From NCBI RefSeq assembly GCF_021648855.1, contig NZ_JAKJHX010000095.1, forward strand, positions 1 to 19,029: a stretch of 19,029 bases of DNA, in the 5' to 3' direction. Both the position numbers and the translations under genes were made by a program. The DNA comes from Tychonema litorale BBK16 (GTDB taxonomy: Bacteria; Cyanobacteriota; Cyanobacteriia; Cyanobacteriales; Microcoleaceae). Under the pieces are notes generated by a model. That model saw nothing but the letters and a program-made list of their open reading frames with translations, had not been told where the DNA came from and made no database searches. Positions 6,264-14,157 of this stretch are shown here, one piece after another; position 1 is the stretch's first letter; every line of letters begins with the position of its first letter.

Positions 6264-8405
6264 ATGACCACACTACCAATATGCTCACTAATTATAGTCA
6301 ACTATAATGGTTTTCGGCAAACGAAAGATTGCTTAAAATCTCTACAAAAACTTGCCTATCCAGAAGCACAACTAGATTTAATTTTAATTGATAACTGCTC
6401 TCAAGATGATTCGGTTCAAGGTTTGCGCGAACTCTTTCCGAAGGTTCGCATTTTTGTGAATTCCGTCAACAACTTTGCGAAAGCTCTTAACCTGGGTATC
6501 AGCCAATCTACAGGACAATATATTGCATTTCTGAATAACGATGCGACCCTTGATAGTAACTGGTTAGAAATTTTGGTTAAACGGCTAGAAACAAACCCGA
6601 AAGTAGGTGCTGCTAGTGGCAAATTGCTGTTCAAAGACGGGCGAATTAATAGTGTAGGAATTCAGCAATTACCTAATTTTTATTGGCGAGATGTCGGCTT
6701 TGGTGAGAAAGATTCTGGACAATATGATACAGAACGCACAGTAGAAGGTCTTTGTTGGGCTACGGTACTTTTTCGGAGGGAATGTCTCGCAGATGTGGGG
6801 CCGATAGATGAAGATTTTGTGATGTATTTTGAGGATGTTGAGTTTGCCAAACGCTGTCAAAAACGGGGTTGGGAAATGCTTTATATTCCGACAGCAATCG
6901 CACATCATGAATACCGGGGTTCGAGTCGGGGAAGCAAACTCACGGAGTATTTTTGCAATCGGAATCGTTTTTTGTATTTGGCAAAACATGAACCTTTGCA
7001 ATTAGTTTCGGCAATTCATACTTCCGATTTTTTCACTAATAAACAGTACGATTTGTTGTTCGAGAGCATATTTATAGCGACTAAAAAATTGCTAGATTAT
7101 CAGAAGCCGGAAATAGTGGAAACTGTACTGTCGCAATTGTCGGAAAAGTTGGCGGTGATTTACAGTCGGCTGAAAGTCGATCGCATTTTGTCACGGTTAC
7201 AGGTGGTGCGAGGCGATCGCCAAATGTCGATCGCAATTTACGATCACGGACTACATTTCATTGGTGGCGGGCAAAAATACGTGGCTACGATGGCTTCGTT
7301 GCTGCAAAATCAATTTGATATTACTTTTATTGCTAACAAACCCGTTGCTATTTCTGACTTGGAATCTTGGTATGGTTTGAATCTTTCAGAATGTCAAATA
7401 AAAGTGATTCCGTTGCAGTTTTATGAGAAGCGGGGAATGCAGTGTATTGATTCCAGCATGATTACGGATGAATTGGAAAATCCTTTTGATGAAATTGCTA
7501 GAGAAAGCAAGAATTATGATATTTTTGTCAATGCGAATCAACTGGAAAAAGTGACACCTTTGTCGCCGATTTCAGTATTTTTCTGCCACTTCCCGAATAC
7601 TTTTCGTAACCGTCATTTTGCTGTTGATGATTACACTTTCATTATTGCTAATAGTCAATTTACTGTTAAGTGGTTGGACAAACGCTGGAACCTAAAACCT
7701 ACTTTTTTACTTTATCCGCCTGTGGGAATGGAAACTGCTGAAGTCCCCAAAGAAAAGATAATTTTAGCTGTGGGACAATTTGAAGCTGGGGGAACAAAAA
7801 AGCAAATTGAATTGATTAAAGCTTTTCGCACTTTACGAGGGGATTATCCAGAAAAACTTCAAGAATGGCGGTTAGTTTTAGTAGGAAGTAGTGTGAAGAA
7901 CAATCCTTATTTAAAGACTGTTCAGAATTTATTGAAGCAAGATTCAAGGGCGATCGAACTTAAGGTGAATGCTGACTTGGATGAGGTAAAATCGCTTTAT
8001 GCTAAAGCTAGTATATTTTGGCACGGCTGCGGTTTAGGGGAAGTCAATCCCCAAAGGTTTGAACATTTTGGGATGGCGACGGTGGAAGCGATGCAAAACC
8101 GTTGTGTTCCGATTGTGTTTAATGGTGGTGGCCAACCTGAAATTGTCGAAAATGGGCGATCGGGCTTTTTGTTCAACACAGTTGAGGAACTTTGTCAGCA
8201 TTCATATCAACTCATGGTTAATCCTAAGTTGTTAGCAGAATGTCAAGGGTTTGCTGAGCAGCGAAGTTATTACTTTAATGTATCACGTTTTGAAGAAAAA
8301 GTCAAGGAATTCTTTGAGATTATTCGCCAAGAATATGCTACAATTCGTCTGCCAAATCCGACGGATGTAGCTCAAATGGTCGATACCAATCGCGATGTTT
8401 TATAA
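6264..8405 (+). CDS. Two-domain glycosyltransferase (GT2-GT4 fusion)
   Basis: A 713-residue cytosolic protein with two glycosyltransferase modules. The N-terminal GT2 (GT-A fold) module, about 5-240, shows IVNYNG (11-16), IDNCSQDD (42-49), the DxD-like FLNNDA (89-94) and FEDVEF (189-194) with a likely catalytic-base acid, as in rhamnosyltransferase-type enzymes. A helical linker (about 240-320) leads to a GT4-type (GT-B fold) module, about 322-690: GGGQKY (334-339), ANSQFTVKWL (463-472), ILAVGQFE (500-507) and the E-x7-E motif Glu600/Glu608 in EHFGMATVE, followed by GGGQPEIV. Both active centres look intact, so it could add two sugars in sequence. It lies between the coiled-coil gene (10 bp) and the SLH-glycosidase gene (2 bp), one operon. 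Donor and acceptor sugars cannot be read from the sequence. Confidence 0.92.
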   Translation: MTTLPICSLIIVNYNGFRQTKDCLKSLQKLAYPEAQLDLILIDNCSQDDSVQGLRELFPKVRIFVNSVNNFAKALNLGISQSTGQYIAFLNNDATLDSNWLEILVKRLETNPKVGAASGKLLFKDGRINSVGIQQLPNFYWRDVGFGEKDSGQYDTERTVEGLCWATVLFRRECLADVGPIDEDFVMYFEDVEFAKRCQKRGWEMLYIPTAIAHHEYRGSSRGSKLTEYFCNRNRFLYLAKHEPLQLVSAIHTSDFFTNKQYDLLFESIFIATKKLLDYQKPEIVETVLSQLSEKLAVIYSRLKVDRILSRLQVVRGDRQMSIAIYDHGLHFIGGGQKYVATMASLLQNQFDITFIANKPVAISDLESWYGLNLSECQIKVIPLQFYEKRGMQCIDSSMITDELENPFDEIARESKNYDIFVNANQLEKVTPLSPISVFFCHFPNTFRNRHFAVDDYTFIIANSQFTVKWLDKRWNLKPTFLLYPPVGMETAEVPKEKIILAVGQFEAGGTKKQIELIKAFRTLRGDYPEKLQEWRLVLVGSSVKNNPYLKTVQNLLKQDSRAIELKVNADLDEVKSLYAKASIFWHGCGLGEVNPQRFEHFGMATVEAMQNRCVPIVFNGGGQPEIVENGRSGFLFNTVEELCQHSYQLMVNPKLLAECQGFAEQRSYYFNVSRFEEKVKEFFEIIRQEYATIRLPNPTDVAQMVDTNRDVL

Positions 8406-8407
8406 TT

Positions 8408-10432
8408 ATGGTTTCCAACAATATCAGTTTCTCCGACATTCAGAATCATTGGGCTAGACAATTCATTGAAGGCTTAACCGAGAGAGCAATTATCAGCGGT
8501 TTTCCAAATCGCACTTTCGGCCCCAACATCAACCTAACCCGCGCCCAATTTGCCACCATCGTCAGCAAAGCATTCCCCATACCAGACAAGCGAACCTACA
8601 TTCCATTTACCGATGTTCCTGCTACCCATTGGGCCGCAGCAGCCATTCAAACAGCATTTAAAAGAGGCTTTATATCTGGCTATCCTAAGAACCTATTCAG
8701 ACCAGAAAATAGGATTACCAGAGTCGAGGCATTACTCGCCTTAGTCAGCGGTCTGTTCGATGCAAGTGTTGCACCACCAACCGATATTATCTTATCCAAT
8801 GTCTATCAAGATAGCACAGAAATACCGAATTTTGCCAGAAATGCGATCGCCAAAGCTACACAAGCCGAAATAGTCGTTAATTATCCAAACTTAAAATTAT
8901 TAAATCCCGCTGCAAATGCAACCCGTGCCGATGTTGCAGCCTGGGTTTATCAAGCTTTAGTTTATCTAAAAAGAGCGCCAAAGATTCCATCTCAATACAT
9001 AGTAACCAGTGGCAACAATTCACAACAGCCACCATCAACAGTTAAAGTTAGCCATCAGCGAGAATTTCGGGCAGCTTGGGTAACAGCCGTGTGGAATATT
9101 GACTGGCCATCCAGCCCAAAACTTTCAACAGAAGAACAAAAAAATGAACTGCTAAAAATTCTTGACAGATTAGAAGCAATGAATTTTAATGCTGTTATCC
9201 TTCAAATTAGACCAGAAGGCGATGCCCTTTACGCATCAGAATTGGAACCTTGGAGTGCTTGGCTAACAGGAACCCAAGGAAAGCCACCAGAACCATATTA
9301 TGACCCCTTAGAATTTGCCATTTCAGAAAGCCACAAACGCAATATTGAAGTTCACGCTTGGTTCAATCCCTACCGCGCCAAAGTTTCTACCAAAACCTCT
9401 CCCAATGTCAGCCCACATATCTCAGTAACTAATCCCGAATCAGTCTGTGCTTGGGGCGACAAACTATGGATGAATCCAGGAATTTCAACAGTTCAAGACC
9501 GAACTTACAACGTCATTTTAGATGTAGTGAAACGCTACGATATAGATGGGATTCACTTCGACGATTATTTCTATCCTTATCCGATTCAAGGCAAAGAATT
9601 TCCAGACAGCAAGACATACAATAATTATCGATCGCAAGGAGGTAAACTAAGTTTAGGAGACTGGCGTAGGGAAAATGTCAATATCTTAATTAAAAGAGTA
9701 GCAGAAGGAATTAAATCAACTAAATCCCACGTTAAATTCGGCATCAGTCCCTTCGGCATTTATCGCCCTGGACAACCACCCGAAAGTCGCGGTTTAGACA
9801 CCTACGAAACACTTTATGCTGACTCCAAAAAATGGTTAGAATCAGGTTGGGTAGATTACCTAACTCCCCAACTTTATTGGCGCATAGATGAAACCGCCCA
9901 AAGTTATCCCATGCTGCTGAATTGGTGGGTCGAAAATAATCCCAAACAGAAACACATTTATGCTGGAAATAACTTAAGTTTACTCGATGGTAAAAAGTGG
10001 ACGGCTGCGGAAATCAATCAACAAGTTGAAATCACGCGAAACTTAGATAAAAAATTGGCTTTAGGCAATATATTTTTCAGCATGAAATCTTTCACTGAAA
10101 ACCGCCAGCAAATTTATGATGTTTTGAAATCGACTACCTACGCAAACCTTGCACTCGTTCCCACGATGCCTTGGCTAAAGGGAACTCCGCCACCTATTCC
10201 GACAGGAATCGCAATCAAAAAAGTAGGAAATAGTACGGTTTTGGAGTGGAAAAATCCCGCCAATAATAACATTGTTTCTTGGACACTTTATCAAAAGAAT
10301 GGCAATAGCTGGAAACTGATTAAAATTCTGAATGGGGAGACAGTAGAAGTAGCGATACAACCGGGAACTTATGCTTTGTGTGCTGTAAGTAAAATGGCTG
10401 TGGAAAGTGTAGGAGTTTTCATCGAAATCTGA
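8408..10432 (+). CDS. SLH-domain protein with GHL10 (DUF187-type) glycoside hydrolase-like domain
   Basis: A 674-residue protein. Three S-layer-homology repeats come first: about 5-50 (FSDIQNHWARQFIEGL...GFPNRTFGPN..LTRAQFA), 65-115 (FTDVPATHWA...GYPKNLFRPENRITRVEAL) and 130-185 (the third, more degenerate). A GHL10 TIM-barrel-like domain follows, about 216-575: REFRAAWVTAVWNIDWPS at the start, ILQIRPEGDA, VHAWFNPYR, YDIDGIHFDDYF (377-388) and LTPQLYWRID. A fibronectin-III-like tail covers about 595-674. GHL10 relatives include E. coli DigH/YddW, which cuts denuded peptidoglycan; SLH repeats bind peptidoglycan-linked polysaccharide. No signal peptide precedes the first SLH repeat, and no other in-frame start was found just upstream. 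The gene starts 2 bp after the glycosyltransferase stop (TAATTATG), so it is probably translated by coupling. Confidence 0.93.
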   Translation: MVSNNISFSDIQNHWARQFIEGLTERAIISGFPNRTFGPNINLTRAQFATIVSKAFPIPDKRTYIPFTDVPATHWAAAAIQTAFKRGFISGYPKNLFRPENRITRVEALLALVSGLFDASVAPPTDIILSNVYQDSTEIPNFARNAIAKATQAEIVVNYPNLKLLNPAANATRADVAAWVYQALVYLKRAPKIPSQYIVTSGNNSQQPPSTVKVSHQREFRAAWVTAVWNIDWPSSPKLSTEEQKNELLKILDRLEAMNFNAVILQIRPEGDALYASELEPWSAWLTGTQGKPPEPYYDPLEFAISESHKRNIEVHAWFNPYRAKVSTKTSPNVSPHISVTNPESVCAWGDKLWMNPGISTVQDRTYNVILDVVKRYDIDGIHFDDYFYPYPIQGKEFPDSKTYNNYRSQGGKLSLGDWRRENVNILIKRVAEGIKSTKSHVKFGISPFGIYRPGQPPESRGLDTYETLYADSKKWLESGWVDYLTPQLYWRIDETAQSYPMLLNWWVENNPKQKHIYAGNNLSLLDGKKWTAAEINQQVEITRNLDKKLALGNIFFSMKSFTENRQQIYDVLKSTTYANLALVPTMPWLKGTPPPIPTGIAIKKVGNSTVLEWKNPANNNIVSWTLYQKNGNSWKLIKILNGETVEVAIQPGTYALCAVSKMAVESVGVFIEI

Positions 10433-10455
10433 AAATAAAAAATAAAAATATGCCT

Positions 10456-10596
10456 GATATCAATTCCGGTTACATCGGGATGATATAAACGGAGGATACG
10501 GCAGTGCCGTTTCCCTACCCGATTAATTGCAGGGAAACGGCACTGCCGTATCCTGATTGTGGGTAATATAATTCCGATGCTACCGGATTTGATATT
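10456..10596. repeat. 141-bp nested palindrome (MITE/REP-like) between convergent genes
   Basis: The inner arms, 10494-10516 and 10531-10553, are 23-nt exact reverse complements around a 14-bp loop; each arm contains GGCAGTGCC or its complement. The outer arms, 10456-10478 and 10574-10596, pair at 19 of 23 positions (ATATCAATTCCGG against CCGGATTTGATAT). Spacing left and right of the loop is symmetrical, so the whole unit is one imperfect palindrome. It fills the gap between the SLH-GHL10 gene and the convergent binding-protein gene, where it may act as a two-way terminator. Confidence 0.85.
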
Positions 10597-10606
10597 ATGG
10601 CTAAAA

Positions 10607-11482
10607 CTAGAATTTAGCAATCAACTCAACAGCAGAAAATTGGGACTTCAGCCAACCTGCTTGGCGCATCCGCGAGATCATTTCATCCAACAACATTTCA
10701 TCCAAAGAGCCTGTGATAAATCGTGGTAGCACCACCGTATCTAAGATATTCTGCTCTAAAGAAACATAACGTCCTAGAATACTTCGGGTTTCTTGAGGAT
10801 GGGTGTTAGCAAATTCTGCGGCTTTGATAATTGCTTGGCGAAAAGCTCTCACTGCTTCAGGATATTGCTCTATCCAAGGCTGCATTGCTACCATACTAGA
10901 AATCTCGGTAATCGGTTGCAGTTCGATATAGTTGTAAGAAATGCGCCGCAAATCTGGATCGTTATTACCAATGGTCACGAATGGTTCGATCTGCACTACG
11001 GCATCTATATCACCTCGCTTGAGTGCAGCAAACATTTCTGGAAATGCGATCGGCACAAATCGAATCTCACTTGGATCTGCTCCATACTTCACAATTAGAG
11101 GTGGAACCATAACTTCATCGATCGCATGATTGGTATTGACGGCAATTGTAGTATTTGCCAAATCAGCAACGGTTTGAATTGCACCATTGGCTCTTACAAA
11201 AATCCCATGTACTGGACAGGTGGCATCTTGAGCCGCACCTCCCACAATTGAGACAAATTTTGCACCGTCATCCAACCCAAAAATAGTGGAAGCTACATTA
11301 GAGAAGCCGATCTCAAGTTCACCTTCTTTCAAGGCGGTCATAATTTTCTCACCACCAATTAGGGGAATCAATTCAACTTCAATACCTTTTTCTCTAAAGT
11401 AGCCATTATCCTGGGCAATAAAAATGGCCGAACAGTTGACGATCCGAATATATCCCACCCGCACCTTAGTTTGAATTTGCAT
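10607..11482 (-). CDS. NMT1/THI5-type substrate-binding protein without a visible signal peptide
   Basis: A 291-residue protein of the SsuA/THI5/NMT1 fold, the type that binds nitrate, sulfonates, thiamine precursors and similar ligands for ABC importers. It shows the family pattern: VGYIRIVNCSAIFIAQDNGYFREKGIEVEL at the start, GGEKIMTALKEGELEIGFSN, IAVN at the domain crossover and ALKRGDIDAVVQIEPF in the second lobe. ATG at 11482 was chosen because AAGAGG (plus-strand CCTCTT 11490-11495) lies 7 nt before it. A longer frame back to 11611 would overlap the hydrolase gene and gives no signal sequence. Lack of an export signal is odd for this family: the protein may stay in the cytosol as a sensor or enzyme, or be exported otherwise. 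No permease or ATPase gene lies beside it. It follows the hydrolase by 58 bp, probably in one transcript. Confidence 0.88.
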   Translation of the reverse strand: MQIQTKVRVGYIRIVNCSAIFIAQDNGYFREKGIEVELIPLIGGEKIMTALKEGELEIGFSNVASTIFGLDDGAKFVSIVGGAAQDATCPVHGIFVRANGAIQTVADLANTTIAVNTNHAIDEVMVPPLIVKYGADPSEIRFVPIAFPEMFAALKRGDIDAVVQIEPFVTIGNNDPDLRRISYNYIELQPITEISSMVAMQPWIEQYPEAVRAFRQAIIKAAEFANTHPQETRSILGRYVSLEQNILDTVVLPRFITGSLDEMLLDEMISRMRQAGWLKSQFSAVELIAKF

Positions 11483-11540
11483 ATTGAAACCTCTTGTTTT
11501 ATTAGTTGATGGCGATCGCATTAACCTAATTTGCCGTGCA

Positions 11541-12620
11541 TTACTTTGACAAAAACCGCAGTAACTCTTGATTAAATTGGTCTGGCGCTTCATGGTGAGG
11601 CATATGACCAATGCCTGAAAGCTCTACCAAAGTGCTGCGAGAAATCGCTTTTGCTGCAAAGCGAGCGAGTTCGGAAAAATTTCCCATCGTAGCAGCCACA
11701 TCTGGGCTGACGTAGGCGCGCCCCAGAGCAATTCGGTCTTCCAAGCCGATCGCCAATAGTGTCGGTTGAGTCAGCGCAGACAACTCGTAGCGAATCGGTT
11801 CTCGGAAAATCATCTGCCAAGTTCGCGCCATTACCCGCGTCCAACGGCTGTATTCGGCACTTTGACTCAGACGAATCCGAGTTTCAACAAAGGGCAAATC
11901 GCGTTCGGGAACCCAGGTTTTGACAAAGTTTCTGAGGAATCGCTCGATCGCCACTGGATCGCTCAAAGACTCATCTTGCTGCAATTGTTCGATCGTTTGA
12001 GGCGGCACTTTCAAGCGGTAATCTTCCAATCCGACGGGTGTTTCCAATACCACTCGCTGAATGCGGTTTGGATAAAGCCGCGCTAACCGCACCGCCAGCA
12101 TTCCGCCCATTGAGTGCCCCAAAACATCGACAGTTTGAATATTCAGCGCATCCAGAAGCTGCACAGTATTCATCGCCAACATATCGAAGCTGTAATCAAC
12201 ATCCGGCTTGCTAGATTTGCCAAATCCAATTTGATCGGGGACGATCGCGCGATAACCTGCGGTAGTAAGTGCTTGAATCGTCGGTTGCCAATAGTTACCC
12301 GAAAAGTTCCGCCCGTGAAGTAACAAAACCGTTCGTCCGTTGGCGTTAGTTTCAGCCCGGATATCCATGTATCCCATGCGGACGGGTTGCCCTTCGATTG
12401 TTAAATTCAAAAACTGAACCGGATGAGGATAGGGCAATCCTTCGAGGGCAATTCCGATGGGATTGTTGGCTGAAACATTGGGCGATCTGGCGATCGCCGG
12501 AGACGGTTGAATTACCCAGAAAGCCGTAGCGATCGAACCGATACAGGCCAAGCCAACCAGAAATAAGCCAGCGAAAAACAGTGATTTGATTCGTGATATT
12601 TTTTGTTTTACTGTCAGCAT
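11541..12620 (-). CDS. Alpha/beta hydrolase with N-terminal export signal or membrane anchor
   Basis: A 359-residue alpha/beta-hydrolase-fold protein. The N-terminus is basic (KQKISRIK), then a hydrophobic stretch about 13-36 and a possible cleavage region AIARS about 42-46, so it is exported or anchored with the enzyme outside the cytoplasm. The core is complete: LLLHGRNFSG (99-108, oxyanion region), nucleophile elbow GHSMGG with Ser170, acid Asp295 in IGLEDR, and His339 in GIGHMPHHEAP. A helical cap lies between about 195 and 275. The substrate is unknown; esters, epoxides or haloalkane-like compounds are all possible for the fold. ATG 12620 was preferred to TTG 12641, since AAAAGG (plus-strand CCTTTT 12629-12634) lies 8 nt before ATG. 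It sits between the lipoprotein gene and the binding-protein gene, all on the minus strand. Confidence 0.9.
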   Translation of the reverse strand: MLTVKQKISRIKSLFFAGLFLVGLACIGSIATAFWVIQPSPAIARSPNVSANNPIGIALEGLPYPHPVQFLNLTIEGQPVRMGYMDIRAETNANGRTVLLLHGRNFSGNYWQPTIQALTTAGYRAIVPDQIGFGKSSKPDVDYSFDMLAMNTVQLLDALNIQTVDVLGHSMGGMLAVRLARLYPNRIQRVVLETPVGLEDYRLKVPPQTIEQLQQDESLSDPVAIERFLRNFVKTWVPERDLPFVETRIRLSQSAEYSRWTRVMARTWQMIFREPIRYELSALTQPTLLAIGLEDRIALGRAYVSPDVAATMGNFSELARFAAKAISRSTLVELSGIGHMPHHEAPDQFNQELLRFLSK

Positions 12621-12672
12621 ACTGCTTGCCTTTTGTTGCAATTTAGTATCTCAATATCCGAAAGACTGGCTA

Positions 12673-12828
12673 GTTGTATTCCAATACGGTTCACTGAAGA
12701 CAGATCCCCCCTAACCCCCCTTGAAAAAGGGGGGGACAAGAATGCTCTCAAAGTCCCCCTTCTTAAGGGGGATTTAGGGGGATCTCCGGCCCATAAATAG
12801 TGTTAAGTGAATCGTATTGGGTTGTATT
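12673..12828. mobile_element. 140-bp MITE with 15-bp terminal inverted repeats and 8-bp target duplication
   Basis: The element spans 12681-12820. Its ends CCAATACGGTTCACT (12681-12695) and AGTGAATCGTATTGG (12806-12820) are reverse complements at 14 of 15 positions. Directly outside lie identical 8-mers GTTGTATT at 12673-12680 and 12821-12828, read as a target-site duplication. Internally, GATCCCCCCTAA...CCTT and AAGGGGGATTTAGGGGGATC form a second strong inverted structure (about 12703-12784). No transposase is encoded; movement would need a related full-length IS elsewhere. Confidence 0.82.
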
Positions 12829-12860
12829 CCACATTTCTCTCATCATCAAACAGCTATTTT

Positions 12861-14069
12861 CTATCGTCCGGGCTGCCCTTTCGTGCCTGTCCAAACGCGG
12901 AAGATTTGATAAGGTGGCGTTCCTGCGTCGGTTGGTTTACCTGTGAAAATCGAAGCGCGATGGAGTTGGTTGATGTTGATGTAAAGCCAAGAATCTGCAC
13001 CAAAGCGAACGTTATCCGCAAAAAGAAAGCGTTTGTCTTGCACGAGGCGTGTTAATTTGCCGTCTTTGCTGAGAACATCGATCGCATCTTCCGGCAAATT
13101 CGTGATGAAATGATTGCCCTCTGCATCGGTGCTGATGCCATCGGAAATCGGCTTATTTCCGACTAATTTAACTGCTTGATCCAGTTGCTGGGATGAAGCT
13201 TGCTCGCGGAGTAACTTAGCCGGGACGCTGTACCATTTAGTACCAGTCATTGCCCCATAAAATACGGTTTCGCGATCGGCAGAAAGGGTAATCGGATTCA
13301 CCGCAATCCGTGCTGGATTTTGCGATCCATCGGGACGACGGAAGGAGAGTTTTTTGCCTTCCACAACCATGTCAATATTCTCAGCCTGAAGCGATTGATG
13401 TCCCTCCCAGCGCCAAGTGCGGCGATTTTTCGTGTCAACGACTAAAATGCCTGCTCGATCGCCACTGTCAGCAATATAGACAAAGCCTCGCTCTGTATCC
13501 ACAGCCAGATCCTGCAAAATTTGACCATTCGGAGCCGCCGATGAGTCAAGATCCAGGCGGAAGGCGAGTTTACCGGTGTTAATGTCAAAAGCCACCAGCT
13601 TCGGCTGTGCCGCAGGCTGGTTGTTGGGCATCCAATTACCGTGATCGATGACCCAGAGGCGGTCTTGATTGTCGATCGCCACTCCGTGCGCTGTATTCAA
13701 CACATCCCTACCACTACCTGGGGCAGAATTCCAAGCCACATCGGGAAAAGGTTTCCATTTATTTTCCCCAGGCATGATTTCAATTAATTGGGCAGTCCCG
13801 CGTCGCATTCCGTGGACGCTGGCAAAGATGCGTCCCGTGCGAGACACCGTAATATTACCTGGAGTAATGTTCAGATTCGCCACGAGTTCCAGTTGACCAA
13901 CTTTGGGTGTAGTGGCAGAGTCGCGAGTATCTGCTATTTGAGTAGCCTGAGTTTGGGATGTGTCGGCTGGTGGCACAGGATTGGTGGTGGCGGAAGTACA
14001 GGCGGCCGCAGTCAGAGTAAGCGCGAACAAGGCGATCGGCATTAACTTTGATTTTGATGTCCATTTCAT
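12861..14069 (-). CDS. MRJP/yellow-like beta-propeller lipoprotein
   Basis: A 402-residue exported lipoprotein of the major royal jelly protein/yellow group, related in fold to SMP-30 and gluconolactonase six-bladed propellers. The signal sequence is KSKLMPIALFALTLTAAAC, with Cys24 as the likely lipidated residue, followed by a Thr/Ala/Gln-rich linker. Family-like blade segments then appear: GNITVSRTGRIFASVHGM, AHGVAIDNQDRLWVIDHGN, LQDLAVDTERGFVYIADSG, NPITLSADRETVFYGAMTGTKWYSVP, SDGISTDAEGNHFITN, and FADNVRFGADSWLYININQLHR. ATG 14069 was chosen over TTG 14084 because GGAG (plus-strand CTCC 14079-14082) lies 9 nt before the ATG and partly overlaps the TTG. Bacterial members are poorly characterised; ligand binding or lactonase-like activity is inference. 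A promoter with an embedded operator lies about 90 bp upstream. Confidence 0.9.
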   Translation of the reverse strand: MKWTSKSKLMPIALFALTLTAAACTSATTNPVPPADTSQTQATQIADTRDSATTPKVGQLELVANLNITPGNITVSRTGRIFASVHGMRRGTAQLIEIMPGENKWKPFPDVAWNSAPGSGRDVLNTAHGVAIDNQDRLWVIDHGNWMPNNQPAAQPKLVAFDINTGKLAFRLDLDSSAAPNGQILQDLAVDTERGFVYIADSGDRAGILVVDTKNRRTWRWEGHQSLQAENIDMVVEGKKLSFRRPDGSQNPARIAVNPITLSADRETVFYGAMTGTKWYSVPAKLLREQASSQQLDQAVKLVGNKPISDGISTDAEGNHFITNLPEDAIDVLSKDGKLTRLVQDKRFLFADNVRFGADSWLYININQLHRASIFTGKPTDAGTPPYQIFRVWTGTKGQPGR

Positions 14070-14117
14070 TTTGAGATGCTCCAATCTACCGAAAAACTGT
14101 GGGTGGATTCAGGTTTG

Positions 14118-14126
14118 AGACCAGTC
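14118..14126. promoter_or_regulatory. Second copy of the AGACCAGTC operator-like motif
   Basis: GAGACCAGTCGCC contains the same nine bases as the palindromic site 36 bp away, but lacks the outer TA pairs. It lies within the untranslated leader of the lipoprotein gene, about 50 nt before its ATG. Confidence 0.45.
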
Positions 14127-14157
14127 GCCAAAGGCTTGTCCTAACCCGCTTATAGCC

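Noticed and set aside
11483..11611. 43-codon N-terminal extension of the binding protein
   Set aside because: It overlaps the end of the hydrolase gene, is not signal-like, and a good ribosome site supports the ATG at 11482.
12621..12641. TTG start at 12641 for the hydrolase
   Set aside because: ATG 12620 has AAAAGG 8 nt upstream, located inside the supposed extension.
12603..12800. 65-codon plus-strand frame over the MITE
   Set aside because: It arises from the C/G-run hairpin of the repeat, lacks a ribosome site and overlaps the hydrolase start.
13310..14045. Several plus-strand frames antisense to the lipoprotein gene
   Set aside because: They lie wholly within a well-supported gene and show no domain or ribosome site.
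14070..14084. TTG start at 14084 for the lipoprotein
   Set aside because: The TTG overlaps the GGAG ribosome site that serves ATG 14069, and the signal peptide is complete from 14069.
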